This document shows positions 17,443-25,287 of a stretch of DNA of 64,000 nt, piece after piece (position 1 is the first letter of the stretch; every line of letters begins with the position of its first letter). A model generated the notes under the pieces. It worked only from the letters and a program-made list of their open reading frames with translations. It searched no databases and was not told the DNA's origin. Origin of the DNA: Alphaproteobacteria bacterium (GTDB lineage: Bacteria; Pseudomonadota; Alphaproteobacteria; Acetobacterales; Acetobacteraceae); assembly GCA_017307285.1 (NCBI GenBank), contig JAFKFI010000054.1, positions 168,458 to 232,457 on the forward strand, read 5' to 3'. Made by a program: the position numbers and the translations under genes.

Positions 17443-17762
17443 TTCCCAAGATGCGGGATCCGGCCGCGACGAGGTGGTGGGTGTCTGTCGGTCAATGACC
17501 CGGCGCGGCGATCGGACGACCCGCTTCTCGTCGTGCATGTAACGCCGATGGTCTTCGTCCCGAAGACGTTCGTGGTCATGATAAACGGGACGGGCAACCG
17601 CACGACGCCACGGGCCGAAGTAAAGCGGGAGACGGATCGCGATGGTTCAGGAGGCAATTGCGTCATTGCCGCGTGAGGCCGAGCGTCCGTTTGGGATGCA
17701 TCAGAGCCTGGGCCGCGGCGCACGCACCTTTCTGAATAGCCGCTTCAGCGGGATCTGAGCGG
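17443..17762. other. Intergenic region between chrB and the glycosyltransferase operon
   Basis: About 320 bp. A plus-strand 43-codon frame from about 17548 (MVFVPKTFVVMINGTGNR) is the only one with any coding look, and I do not recognise it. The promoter for the operon starting at 17763 must lie here, but I could not define it. Confidence 0.4.
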
Positions 17763-18524
17763 ATGGTCACGTTGCGTCAGCCCTACCGATGCGCGATCGC
17801 GGTGATGGCGAAGGCGCCGCAATCCGGCCACTCGAAGACGCGGCTGGTCCCGCCGCTCGATCCGGAATCGGCTGCCGCGCTCAGCGCCGCCTTCCTGCGC
17901 GACACCACCGGGAACATCGCGCTCGCCGCCCAAGACGCCCCGCTCGTCGGCTACGTTGCTTACGCTCCCGCAGGAACCGAGAAGCTGTTCGACGGCACTC
18001 TCGCCCCGGGGACTCGGCTGCTACTGGCGGACGGCAGCGGCCCGATGTCCTCACGCGTGCAACAGTTGGGCCGCTCCTTGCTGCACGCCCTCCAGGCCAC
18101 ATTGTCGTTGGGGTTCCATGCCGCCTGCCTGCTCAGCGCCGACAGCCCGACCTTGCCCACCCAGTTGCTTCGCCGCGCGGCCGCCTCGCTCGCGGCGCCC
18201 GGCGACAGGATCGTCCTCGGCCCGGCCGAAGATGGCGGCTATTACCTGCTGGGTACCAAGGTGCCGCACGCGCATCTGTTCGAGGACATTGATTGGAGCA
18301 CAGAAAAGGTCGCCGCGCAGACGCGCGCCCGCGCCCGGGCGCTCGGGGTCGAAATCGTGGAGCTGCCATCCTGGTATGACGTGGACGACCAGGCCTCCCT
18401 GCGACGCCTGGTCGCCGAGTTGGCGGGACGGAGCGATAGGGGGCTCGCTCCTTACGCCGCCCGCGCGACGGCCGATTGCGTGCGCCGACTCAACATCGCC
18501 GACCGACTGGCCGCCGTCGCGTGA
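17763..18524 (+). CDS. TIGR04282 family glycosyltransferase (arsenosugar biosynthesis type)
   Basis: 253 residues of the DUF2064/TIGR04282 family: AIAVMAKAPQSGHSKTRLVPPL is the nucleotide-sugar-binding start, ACLLSADSPTLP the metal-binding Asp region, and GPAEDGGYYLLG the conserved core. Family members are annotated as arsenosugar biosynthesis glycosyltransferases because of their clustering with arsenic genes; direct biochemistry is limited. First gene of a tightly packed operon (overlap TGATG with the next gene). Soluble, cytoplasmic. An ATG at 17805 is an alternative start. Confidence 0.85.
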   Translation: MVTLRQPYRCAIAVMAKAPQSGHSKTRLVPPLDPESAAALSAAFLRDTTGNIALAAQDAPLVGYVAYAPAGTEKLFDGTLAPGTRLLLADGSGPMSSRVQQLGRSLLHALQATLSLGFHAACLLSADSPTLPTQLLRRAAASLAAPGDRIVLGPAEDGGYYLLGTKVPHAHLFEDIDWSTEKVAAQTRARARALGVEIVELPSWYDVDDQASLRRLVAELAGRSDRGLAPYAARATADCVRRLNIADRLAAVA

Positions 18525-19849
18525 TGCGCCTCGCGCTGCTTGGCCTCGTTCTCGTCGCGCTGACCTTGGGCGGTCTCGCGCTGCACGAGCCTGGCGCGAT
18601 CACGCTCCCTTCGGCCAGGATCACCGAGCTGTTCGTCGGCCTCATGGCGGTCGCCGGCATCACCTATCTCGCCGCCGTCGGCATGATGCTCGCGGCACCT
18701 CCGCCGCGCCGGGCGATCTGGCTGATCCTCGGCATTGCGCTCGTCCTGCGGCTGCCGTTGCTGTTCGCGCCGCCGTTCCTGTCGAGCGACGTGTTCCGCT
18801 ACGTCTGGGACGGCAAAGTGCAGGCGGCCGGGATCGACCCGTACCGCTACATTCCCGCCGATCCCGCGCTCGCGCCGCTGCGCGATATCGCGATCTACCC
18901 GCACGTCAACCGAGCGACCTATGCGCGTACCATCTATCCGCCGTTCGCCGAGCTGCTGTTCGCCCTCGCCGCTCGCGTCGCGCCGACCGTCCTCGCGATG
19001 AAGGCGACGATGCTGGTCTTCGAGCTGGTTGGGATGCTCGCCGTGCTCCGCCTGCTCACGATGGCCGCGCTGCCGTCGGCGCGCCTGCTGATCTATGCCT
19101 GGAACCCTTTGACTGTGTGGGCCTTCGCCGGCAACGGCCATGTCGACGCGCTCGCGGTCGGTCTGATCGGCCTCGCCCTTCTCGCGGCGGCGTCGCGGCG
19201 GCCGGCCGTGGCGGGCGTGCTACTCGGCGGCGCGACCCTGGTGAAGTTTCTCCCCGCGGCGATCGCGCCCGCCCTGTGGCGCCGGTGGGATTGGCGTCTG
19301 CCCGCCGCCTACGCCGGCGTCGTCATGGCACTTTATCTCATCTATATCGGCGCCGGCTGGAACGTGCTCGGGTTCCTGCCCGGCTACGCGGCGGAAGAAG
19401 GCATCGACCGGGGCAGTGCCTTCTGGCTGCTGGCCGGCATCGGCACGCTGCTACCGGTCGGCGGGTGGGCGGTCACGATCTATGAAGCGGTTGCCGCCGT
19501 GGCACTGCTCGCCTTGGCCGCCTCGATCGCACTGGGCCGGAGCGTAGACGCCGATCCGCGCGCCGAGATCGTTCGGCTTTGCGGCAATGCCGCCATTCTC
19601 GCCGCGGCGACGATGATCGCGCTGTCGCCGCACTACGCCTGGTACTACGCCTGGCTCGCGTTGCCGTGCTGCGTCTGTCCGTTGCGAAGCGTGGTCTATC
19701 TCGCGGTGGGGAGCCTGCTGCTCTACCTTGATCCCTGGAACGAACGGTTCTTCTGGGCTTCTCTCGTGTTCGCACCGACGATCATCCTCGCGGTGCTGGA
19801 TGTGCGCCGCCCGCTCGCGCATCGTGTCATTGGAAGGGCCAGCCGATGA
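18524..19849 (+). CDS. Polyprenyl-phosphate-sugar mannosyltransferase-like membrane protein (GT87/DUF2029)
   Basis: 441 residues with about ten membrane helices. The motif FLSSDVFRYVWDGKVQAAGIDPYRY in the first periplasmic loop is the GT-C type catalytic Asp region, and NPLTVWAFAGNGHVDALAVGLI is typical of the GT87/MptA-like mannosyltransferases, which use a lipid-linked sugar at the outer face of the inner membrane. It overlaps the preceding gene by one base and the next gene by four bases. In this operon it could glycosylate a lipid-linked product. Acceptor unknown. Confidence 0.7.
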   Translation: MRLALLGLVLVALTLGGLALHEPGAITLPSARITELFVGLMAVAGITYLAAVGMMLAAPPPRRAIWLILGIALVLRLPLLFAPPFLSSDVFRYVWDGKVQAAGIDPYRYIPADPALAPLRDIAIYPHVNRATYARTIYPPFAELLFALAARVAPTVLAMKATMLVFELVGMLAVLRLLTMAALPSARLLIYAWNPLTVWAFAGNGHVDALAVGLIGLALLAAASRRPAVAGVLLGGATLVKFLPAAIAPALWRRWDWRLPAAYAGVVMALYLIYIGAGWNVLGFLPGYAAEEGIDRGSAFWLLAGIGTLLPVGGWAVTIYEAVAAVALLALAASIALGRSVDADPRAEIVRLCGNAAILAAATMIALSPHYAWYYAWLALPCCVCPLRSVVYLAVGSLLLYLDPWNERFFWASLVFAPTIILAVLDVRRPLAHRVIGRASR

Positions 19850-20898
19850 ACAACGCCGCAATCAAGGATCCGCGCCGCTACTTCGAGGCCATTGCCGCGG
19901 ACCGCACCGAGCGCGCGGAGAGCCCGCCTGTCTGCCTCTATCTCGAAGTGACGAACCGCTGCAATCTGCTGTGCGAAACCTGCCCGCGCACCTTCGAGAC
20001 GCTCGAACCGCCGGCCGACATGAGCTGGTCGCTGTTCACGCGGATCGTCGATCAGGTCCCGAGCCTCGCGCGCGCCGTACTGCACGGCGTCGGCGAACCG
20101 ATGCTGGTGCGCGACCTGCCTCGCATGATCCGCTATCTCAAGGAACGCGGCGTCTACGTGCTGTTCAACACCAACGGCACGCTGCTTCATCCACGCAAAT
20201 TCCCGTGGCTGGTCGACAGCGGCCTCGACGAGCTGCGCGTCTCGCTCGACGCCGCGGATGCGCCGACCTACGCGAAGGTGCGCGGCAAGGATTTTTTCCA
20301 GCGCATTGTGCGGGACGTCGGCCGATTCACCGCCTATCAGCGCGAGCAGGGCATAGAGCACCCGCGCGTCTCGCTTTGGCTTACCGGCCTGCGCGAGACG
20401 GTGCGGCAACTGCCCGATTTCGTCCGCCTCGCCGCCGAGCTCGGCGTGTGCGAGGTCTATCTGCAACGCATCGTCTTTGACGAGCAGGGTTTCGGCATGG
20501 CGCGCGCCGGGTCCTCGCTGTTCGAGCGCACGCGCGCCGAGGAGCAGGCGGCGATCGACGAGGCTGTTGCACTCGGCGGCTCGCTTGGCGTTCGGCTTGA
20601 TGCGTCGGGCGCGACCGAGCCGGGCCTCAGCCTGAAACGGCAGCAGGAGAAGAATCCCTGGTCAACCTGCCGTCGCCCTTGGTCGCTGATGTATTTCACC
20701 GCCAATGGTCGTGCCCTGCCCTGCTGCATCGCCCCGTTCTCGGCGCGCGGTTACGACAGCTACACCCTCGGGGATGCGACGCAATCGACGCTCGCCGAGA
20801 TCTGGAACGGCCCCGCCTATCAGGAATTCCGCGCCGCCTTGCTTAGCGATAAGCCACCGAAACCATGCGAAGGCTGCGGTCTGCGGTGGAGCCTCTGA
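19846..20898 (+). CDS. Radical SAM protein with SPASM domain
   Basis: 350 residues. The [4Fe-4S] radical-SAM motif is Cys39-x3-Cys43-x2-Cys46 (NRCNLLCETCPR), followed by the SAM-binding GVGEPML and the barrel. The C-terminal region (CRRPWSLMYF, ALPCCIAPFS, KPCEGCGLRW) supplies Cys residues for auxiliary SPASM clusters. Such enzymes make difficult radical modifications. In arsenosugar synthesis a different radical SAM enzyme (ArsS) joins dimethylarsenic to adenosyl; this one lacks the ArsS C-terminal form, so its role here is inferred only from neighbours. Four-base overlap with the preceding gene. Confidence 0.85.
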   Translation: MNNAAIKDPRRYFEAIAADRTERAESPPVCLYLEVTNRCNLLCETCPRTFETLEPPADMSWSLFTRIVDQVPSLARAVLHGVGEPMLVRDLPRMIRYLKERGVYVLFNTNGTLLHPRKFPWLVDSGLDELRVSLDAADAPTYAKVRGKDFFQRIVRDVGRFTAYQREQGIEHPRVSLWLTGLRETVRQLPDFVRLAAELGVCEVYLQRIVFDEQGFGMARAGSSLFERTRAEEQAAIDEAVALGGSLGVRLDASGATEPGLSLKRQQEKNPWSTCRRPWSLMYFTANGRALPCCIAPFSARGYDSYTLGDATQSTLAEIWNGPAYQEFRAALLSDKPPKPCEGCGLRWSL

Positions 20899-21618
20899 GT
20901 GCCGCCCGCCTGCCGCGTCGCCGCAGTGATCCCGACGCTCAACGAGGCGGGCGCGATCGGACCGACTATTTCCGCTTTGCCGCGCGCCATGGTGGACACG
21001 GTTCTGGTCGTGGACGGCGGCAGCACCGACGGAACCGTGGCGGAAGCCCGCACCGCCGGGGCCGAGGTGCTGATCGAGCGCCGGCCCGGCTACGGCCGCG
21101 CCTGCGCGACCGGCGCTGCGCGCGCGGCGACGCTCGGCGCGGAGATTGTGCTGTTCCTCGACGGTGACGGCGCCGATCCCGCCGAGGAAGCCGGGCGCCT
21201 AATCGAGCCGCTGCTCGCTGGCGAGGCGGATTTCGCCCTGGCGAGCCGCACCCGTGGCCCGCGCGCAGCGGGCGCGATGGGCTTCCACCAGGTCGTCGCC
21301 GGCCACCTCATCGGCTGGTTGGTCGGCGTCGTCAGCGGCGTGCACTACACCGACATGTCGGCATTCCGCGCCATCCGCCGGACCCGGCTCGAAGCGCTTG
21401 GGATGCAGGAAATGACCTATGGCTGGAACCTTGAAATGCAGATCCGCGCCGCCGCCGCCGGACTTCGCATCCGTGAATTACCGTTGCCGTACCGTCGCCG
21501 TCTTGCCGGCCGCTCGAAGGTTGCCGGCACCCTGGGCGGCACGCTGAAGGCCAGCATCCACATTCTTGCTACCCTGCTGCGGACCGCCGGTGCACTGCGA
21601 CGCGGCGCGCGGGCATGA
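20899..21618 (+). CDS. Family 2 glycosyltransferase
   Basis: 239 residues starting with GTG at 20899 immediately after the preceding stop. GT-A fold: VAAVIPTLNEAGAIGPTI at the start, VVDGGSTDGT as nucleotide site, and FLDGDGADPAEEAGR with the DxD metal motif. The region FHQVVAGHLIGWLVGVV is hydrophobic, as in dolichyl-phosphate-sugar synthases, so a polyprenyl-phosphate acceptor is plausible and would feed the GT87-like protein. Cytoplasmic or membrane-associated. Its end overlaps the next gene by four bases. Confidence 0.8.
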   Translation: MPPACRVAAVIPTLNEAGAIGPTISALPRAMVDTVLVVDGGSTDGTVAEARTAGAEVLIERRPGYGRACATGAARAATLGAEIVLFLDGDGADPAEEAGRLIEPLLAGEADFALASRTRGPRAAGAMGFHQVVAGHLIGWLVGVVSGVHYTDMSAFRAIRRTRLEALGMQEMTYGWNLEMQIRAAAAGLRIRELPLPYRRRLAGRSKVAGTLGGTLKASIHILATLLRTAGALRRGARA

Positions 21619-22439
21619 AGCCGCCCCAATCCTCGTGCGTTGCTCGCGTGCCGCCAATCGCCGAGACGCGGGACTGGCAGGCGCCGTCGGTATTCCGCCC
21701 GGAGAGCCTGCTGCGGGAGGCCCGCCGGCAGAAGGGCCTGCACGCCGCCCTGGTACCGCCGGTCTGCGTACTCGACCCCGACGGTGATCTCGTCCGCTAC
21801 GTCGAGGCCGAACGCGGGGCCGTACCCGCGCCACACTGGGCCTGCTACCACACACGGCTGATCGAGTGGGGGAAGGACGGGCAACGGATCGGCGCGATCG
21901 GCAACGCCGTGGGCGCCGCATATGCGGTGCTGGTCGCCGAACAGCTCTTTTGCTGCGGCTGCCGCCTTCTGATCAGCGTCACGTCGGCCGGACAGCTCGT
22001 GGAGGCCGGATCGCCACCCTACTACGTCGCGATCGACCGGGCGCTGCGCGACGAAGGCACGAGCTACCACTATCTGCCGCCCTCGGATTTCTCGTTCGTC
22101 AACCACACGCTCCTCGACGCGCTCTGGCCCGCCCTGTCGCGCGCCACGACAAATCCCATCCATCGCGGCGCCAGCTGGACCACCGATGCGCCGTTCCGCG
22201 AGACCGAGGTCGAAATCGCCGCGGCGGCGGCACGCGGACTGCTCGTGGTCGAAATGGAGGCCGCCGGGCTCTACGCGTTCGCCGCGGCGCGGGGGCGCGA
22301 CGTACTGTGCCTCGCGCATGTCAGCAACCGGCTTGGCCAGGCGGGCGATTTCGAGAAGGGCGATGCCGACGGCGCGCCCGCGTCGCTGCGCCTCGTTGAA
22401 GCCGCAGCGGCCGCCTGGCGCGAGCAGACTGCCGGCTGA
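21615..22439 (+). CDS. Nucleoside phosphorylase (PNP/UDP family)
   Basis: 274 residues. GAIGNAVGAAYAVLVAEQLF, LLISVTSAGQLV and the late EMEAAGLYAFAAARG with LCLAHVSNRLG are the phosphate, substrate and base-binding segments of the PNP/UDP phosphorylase fold. It would cleave a nucleoside to base and sugar-1-phosphate. In arsenosugar pathways a nucleoside phosphorylase acts on the arsenic-containing adenosine, which is the basis for the guess made here. Coupled by a four-base overlap to the GT2 gene. Confidence 0.75.
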   Translation: MKPPQSSCVARVPPIAETRDWQAPSVFRPESLLREARRQKGLHAALVPPVCVLDPDGDLVRYVEAERGAVPAPHWACYHTRLIEWGKDGQRIGAIGNAVGAAYAVLVAEQLFCCGCRLLISVTSAGQLVEAGSPPYYVAIDRALRDEGTSYHYLPPSDFSFVNHTLLDALWPALSRATTNPIHRGASWTTDAPFRETEVEIAAAAARGLLVVEMEAAGLYAFAAARGRDVLCLAHVSNRLGQAGDFEKGDADGAPASLRLVEAAAAAWREQTAG

Positions 22440-22464
22440 GCCGGCCAGGGAAGGAGACCAGTCG

Positions 22465-23118
22465 GTGCGCACGGACCCATTCCTCGACAGCCTGCTCTTC
22501 CTGATTGGTTACGACGACAACTACAAGCCGCTCGGCGCGGCGCAGTATGTCCTGATCGTGGGATTCGACCTACTGGTGGTCGGCAATCTCTGCCTGCTCG
22601 TGTACAACTGGCGGCATGATCCCGCGCAGCGCCGGTGCCGCCATCTCTATATCTGGCTTGCCCGTTCCCTGGTTGGCGCCATGTGGTTCCAGGGGTCGAT
22701 CTGGAAGCTGCCGCTGCCCGTCTCTGGCGGGTTTCAGTACTGGATGGGTCAGATCGAGCAGAACGCCGCCTTCCCGGCGATGGCGGCCCTCTACCGCGAC
22801 CTCCTGCTGCCGAACATCGCAGTCCTCAACGTGATCGCCTATCTGGCCGAACTGGGCTTCAGCATCGCGCTGATGCTTGGGTTCGTGACGCGCCTTACGT
22901 CCGCCCTCGCTATGGTCTTCGCGGCGAACATCTGGCTCGGACTCTATCACAACGGCAGCGAATGGCCCTGGCAGTACATGTTCCTCATCCTGCTGCTGGG
23001 ATTTCTCGCACTTGAGGCCGCTGGCCGGAGCCTCGGCCTCGATGCCCTGCTGCGACGATCGGTGCGCCCCAACGCCGGCCGAGCGCTGCTCGTGCGAGCC
23101 TATCTGCTGATGTCGTAA
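22465..23118 (+). CDS. DoxX-like membrane protein
   Basis: 217 residues with about five hydrophobic segments. Start is the GTG at 22465 with AAGGAG eight bases before it. It resembles DoxX/TQO small-subunit proteins: RSLVGAMWFQGSIWKLPLPVSGGFQYW, then LAELGFSIALMLGFVTRLTSALAMVFAANIWLG. These proteins handle small redox molecules at the membrane; role in this operon is unknown. It is the last gene of the operon, 25 bp after the phosphorylase, and converges with the GDCCVxC gene, overlapping its end by 19 bp. Confidence 0.6.
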   Translation: MRTDPFLDSLLFLIGYDDNYKPLGAAQYVLIVGFDLLVVGNLCLLVYNWRHDPAQRRCRHLYIWLARSLVGAMWFQGSIWKLPLPVSGGFQYWMGQIEQNAAFPAMAALYRDLLLPNIAVLNVIAYLAELGFSIALMLGFVTRLTSALAMVFAANIWLGLYHNGSEWPWQYMFLILLLGFLALEAAGRSLGLDALLRRSVRPNAGRALLVRAYLLMS

Positions 23119-23384
23119 CCAAGCGGCACCACGCAGGCATCGGTTCCATCGTCGGCTGCGACGACCGTGGAGCAATCGAGTGCACCGTTCGCCTGGACGG
23201 GGGGGCACGTCACGTCGCCATAGGAGCAGAACACGCAGCAGTCCCCCGCCTTCGGGCGAAGGAGCGTTCCGCAGCCGGTGCAGTCATAGAAGAATTGGCA
23301 GGCATCGGTCGGCATCGTCTCGACCTTCACCGTGCCGCAGGTCGGGCATGTGATCGTCGATTGCAAGTTCATCTGGGGCTTCAT
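23100..23384 (-). CDS. GDCCVxC domain-containing protein
   Basis: 94 residues rich in Cys pairs: ITCPTCGTVKVETMP, DCTGCGTLL, then AGDCCVFCSYGDVTCPP, the signature of the GDCCVxC putative (seleno)protein family. All positions are Cys here, none is UGA. The Cys arrangement suggests metal or mercury handling. Its ATG overlaps the stop of merT (ATGA), so it is the second gene of that mercury operon. No signal peptide or membrane segment; cytoplasmic. Confidence 0.8.
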   Translation of the reverse strand: MKPQMNLQSTITCPTCGTVKVETMPTDACQFFYDCTGCGTLLRPKAGDCCVFCSYGDVTCPPVQANGALDCSTVVAADDGTDACVVPLGYDISR

Positions 23385-23758
23385 ACGTAGGCATAGCCGA
23401 GATAGAGCAGCACCAAGCCGAGAAGCAGACCCGTCAGGGTCAGGCCGCGAATGGCAGGGCGGGAGCAGATCGCGCCCGGAGCGCAAATCGTCACCGTGCG
23501 CTGCCTCCACAGGAGGACAGCTCCGCTGACGAGGCAGACTGCAGAAGCGGCGAGCAGGAATGGCCGGTTTGGTGCTGCGAGCAGGGCGATGCCGCCCAGC
23601 CATGCTGTCCCCAAGCCGAGCGTGGCCAGCAGGAAAGGCAGAGCGCAGCAGGAAGCTATCCCGAACGCGGTGCTCAAGCCGGCCAAGGTCAGCAGGACGG
23701 GTCCTGCACCCCGCACCGGCCGGTCGGCCGCAGAACGTCGGGCAGAAAGGTCGGACAT
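23381..23758 (-). CDS. merT: Mercuric ion transport protein MerT
   Basis: 125 residues, ATG at 23758 after AAGGAG. Three hydrophobic segments. The first has the Cys pair Cys37-Cys38 in AFGIASCCALPFLL that takes mercury from the periplasm, and a second pair, Cys92 and Cys98, lies in ICAPGAIC on the cytoplasmic side, as in MerT. It imports Hg2+ for reduction by MerA, which is not in this window. First gene of the merT-GDCCVxC operon driven by the promoter at 23789-23819. Confidence 0.88.
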   Translation of the reverse strand: MSDLSARRSAADRPVRGAGPVLLTLAGLSTAFGIASCCALPFLLATLGLGTAWLGGIALLAAPNRPFLLAASAVCLVSGAVLLWRQRTVTICAPGAICSRPAIRGLTLTGLLLGLVLLYLGYAYV

Positions 23759-23788
23759 GGCCGGTCTCCTTGGCGGCAGCATCTAGCG

Positions 23789-23819
23789 ACCCTACTGTCT
23801 GTAGCTGATACAGACTCAA
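23789..23819 (-). promoter_or_regulatory. MerR-type promoter/operator of merT
   Basis: Reverse-strand -35 TTGAGT (23814-23819), exactly 19-bp spacer (23795-23813), -10 TAGGGT (23789-23794). The dyad GTCTGTA...TACAGAC spans the spacer. A 19-bp spacer is the mark of MerR-activated promoters, which need the protein to untwist the DNA. It lies between merT and the divergent merR gene, 25 bp before the merR start. Confidence 0.85.
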
Positions 23820-23843
23820 GCCCTTTCCGAGGAGCCGGGCGTC

Positions 23844-24257
23844 ATGGGGCATGACGGGATCGCGATCGGGCAATTGTCACGGCGGACGGGCTGCAACATT
23901 GAGACGATCCGCTACTACGAGCGCATCGGCCTGCTGCCGACGCCGGCACGCCGGGGACGCTATCGTCTATACGATGGGAAAGACGTGGGACGGCTGGCAT
24001 TCGTGCGTAGTGCGCGTGCGCTTGGTTTCACCTTGGACGAGGTTCGCGCTCTCCTTGGGCTCGCCGCGGCGCAGCAGGACGCCTGCGCAGAGGCGCGCGG
24101 AATTGCTGCGGCCCACCTTGCCGATGTGCGGAACAAGATTGCAGATCTCCGGGCGATGGAACGAGCACTTGCGGCTGCCGTGCGCAGGTGCGATGCGGGG
24201 GAGGCGCTGGGATGTCCCCTCATCGATGTGCTCGGCTTGGGTTCGGCGGCGCCTTAG
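23844..24257 (+). CDS. merR: MerR-family regulator, divergent to merT
   Basis: 137 residues. N-terminal winged helix (IAIGQLSRRTGCNIETIRYYERIGLLPTP), long coiled-coil helix, and Cys81, Cys116, Cys124 in DACAEAR and RRCDAGEALGCPLIDVL. The three positions correspond to the mercury-binding Cys of MerR, although the last two are separated by seven residues rather than eight. It is divergent from merT with a 19-bp-spacer promoter between, so it should regulate merT and itself. Binding to mercury is likely but the altered spacing leaves another soft metal possible. Confidence 0.82.
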   Translation: MGHDGIAIGQLSRRTGCNIETIRYYERIGLLPTPARRGRYRLYDGKDVGRLAFVRSARALGFTLDEVRALLGLAAAQQDACAEARGIAAAHLADVRNKIADLRAMERALAAAVRRCDAGEALGCPLIDVLGLGSAAP

Positions 24258-24359
24258 ATTGTCCGTTCACGTAACGAGCGCCTGAACGTGAGGATCCGGC
24301 CGTCTCCTGGAGCCGATCTGCGTTGCATCTCCCTTTGAGCGCTGCCTGCTGATCCCCTC

Positions 24360-24391
24360 TTGATTCCGTACCGTAGTACGGACGCCATATT
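24360..24391 (+). promoter_or_regulatory. MerR-type operator in front of truncated merR
   Basis: -35 TTGATT (24360-24365), 20-bp spacer, -10 CATATT (24386-24391), with the dyad CCGTAC-CGTA-GTACGG in the spacer. Nearly the same as the promoter at 37564-37595 on the other strand, which drives an intact MerR operon. Confidence 0.7.
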
Positions 24392-24408
24392 GGGCGCGAG
24401 GAGACGGG

Positions 24409-24537
24409 ATGATGGGACTGACCATTGGGAAGGCTGCCCGCGAGGTGGGCGCCGGAGATAGTCGAAGCCGGAACGGTGAGCTTAGGCAATGGTTAATTGG
24501 GCGCCCGATCATGCTTCGGATAGACCTCCTGAGCTGA
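24409..24537 (+). pseudogene. Truncated merR (N-terminus only)
   Basis: Begins MMGLTIGKAAREVGAG, the DNA-binding start of a MerR-family protein (compare GLTIGRAARAASVG in the intact copy at 37061-37546), then goes into unrelated sequence and stops after 42 codons. It follows an operator and GAGACGGGATG-type start context shared with the intact copy. A broken paralogue of that operon's regulator; everything downstream of its first 15 codons has been lost. Confidence 0.7.
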
Positions 24538-24666
24538 CAACTTCACCGACCACGTTACGCGCGCGCGTCAGGCGGACCTGCATGAGCCCCCCGGGCGGAG
24601 TTGCCGGCCTCGTCCGGAAATCGGCGGCCACTCTGATACGGGAGGACAGAGTGCTATGCTCGCCCT

Positions 24667-25035
24667 ATGAGCAAGAGGCAGGACGGAACGCTCGCCGGCT
24701 TCACCGCCGCCGAGCGAGATTACATTCGGCGCGAGCTGGACATGTTCTTCTCGACGTTGCCGCGCGTCGCCGATGGATTCCAACTCAGAACCTGGCGTGG
24801 GGGCCCACAGGCCGGCCAACCAAAGCTGTCGCCAGTGGCAAAGGGGCTCCTCGACCGCGGGATGATGCGTCTCGACGCCACGCGACACCTGCCCAGGCTG
24901 TTCTTCACCGAGCTGGGCCTCCTCGCGTTGCGCACGATGATGGCGGACGGGCGCTTGGCGAACCCGGAGAAATTCGCCCACGTGCGGCGCGAGCTCGGCC
25001 TTGAGCCCGGTCTCGATGCGGAAGCCGCGGAGTAA
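24667..25035 (+). CDS. Hypothetical protein
   Basis: 122 residues from ATG 24667 (MSKRQDGTLAGFTAAERDYI). Mostly helical and soluble, with GLLDRGMMRLDATRHLPRLFFTELGLLALRTMM in the middle, looking like a winged-helix or small regulatory fold (a helix then FTELGLLAL), but no family is recognised. It lies between the broken merR and the arsM operon on the same strand and has a coding-like composition. No signal peptide. Confidence 0.55.
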   Translation: MSKRQDGTLAGFTAAERDYIRRELDMFFSTLPRVADGFQLRTWRGGPQAGQPKLSPVAKGLLDRGMMRLDATRHLPRLFFTELGLLALRTMMADGRLANPEKFAHVRRELGLEPGLDAEAAE

Positions 25036-25205
25036 GCAAGCCATCCGTTCGAGGTCACGGCGGACGCCCAGCGGAAAATCGCGAAGGCTGCGTCGCAGCT
25101 GCCGAAGGGGCCGGCGTCGACCGCGCGCCCGACAGCAGGCTGCTGCTTAGAGAGGTGCCAGCCCGAAACTTCCGACGCTTGCGACCGATGGGGCTGCCGT
25201 CCATT

Positions 25206-25225
25206 CGACATTCTGTGAAATGTCG
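25206..25225. promoter_or_regulatory. Inverted repeat upstream of arsM
   Basis: CGACATT-CTGTGA-AATGTCG, seven-base perfect arms, directly followed by TTGAC at 25226-25230 that could be a -35 box for arsM. It is a candidate ArsR operator for the arsM-arsR-MFS operon. Assigned from symmetry and position only. Confidence 0.5.
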
Positions 25226-25287
25226 TTGACTTGCGACTTTGGAGAGAGGTAAGAAGGCGTCAGTTGCATCGCCCGGAGGGCTGCCCG

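Noticed and set aside
17956..19485. 509-codon plus-strand frame across two glycosyltransferase genes
   Set aside because: Arg/Ala/Pro-rich shadow frame out of phase with two conserved proteins.
24220..24512. Reverse-strand frames over the broken merR
   Set aside because: No motif and they run against the recognised merR start and operator.
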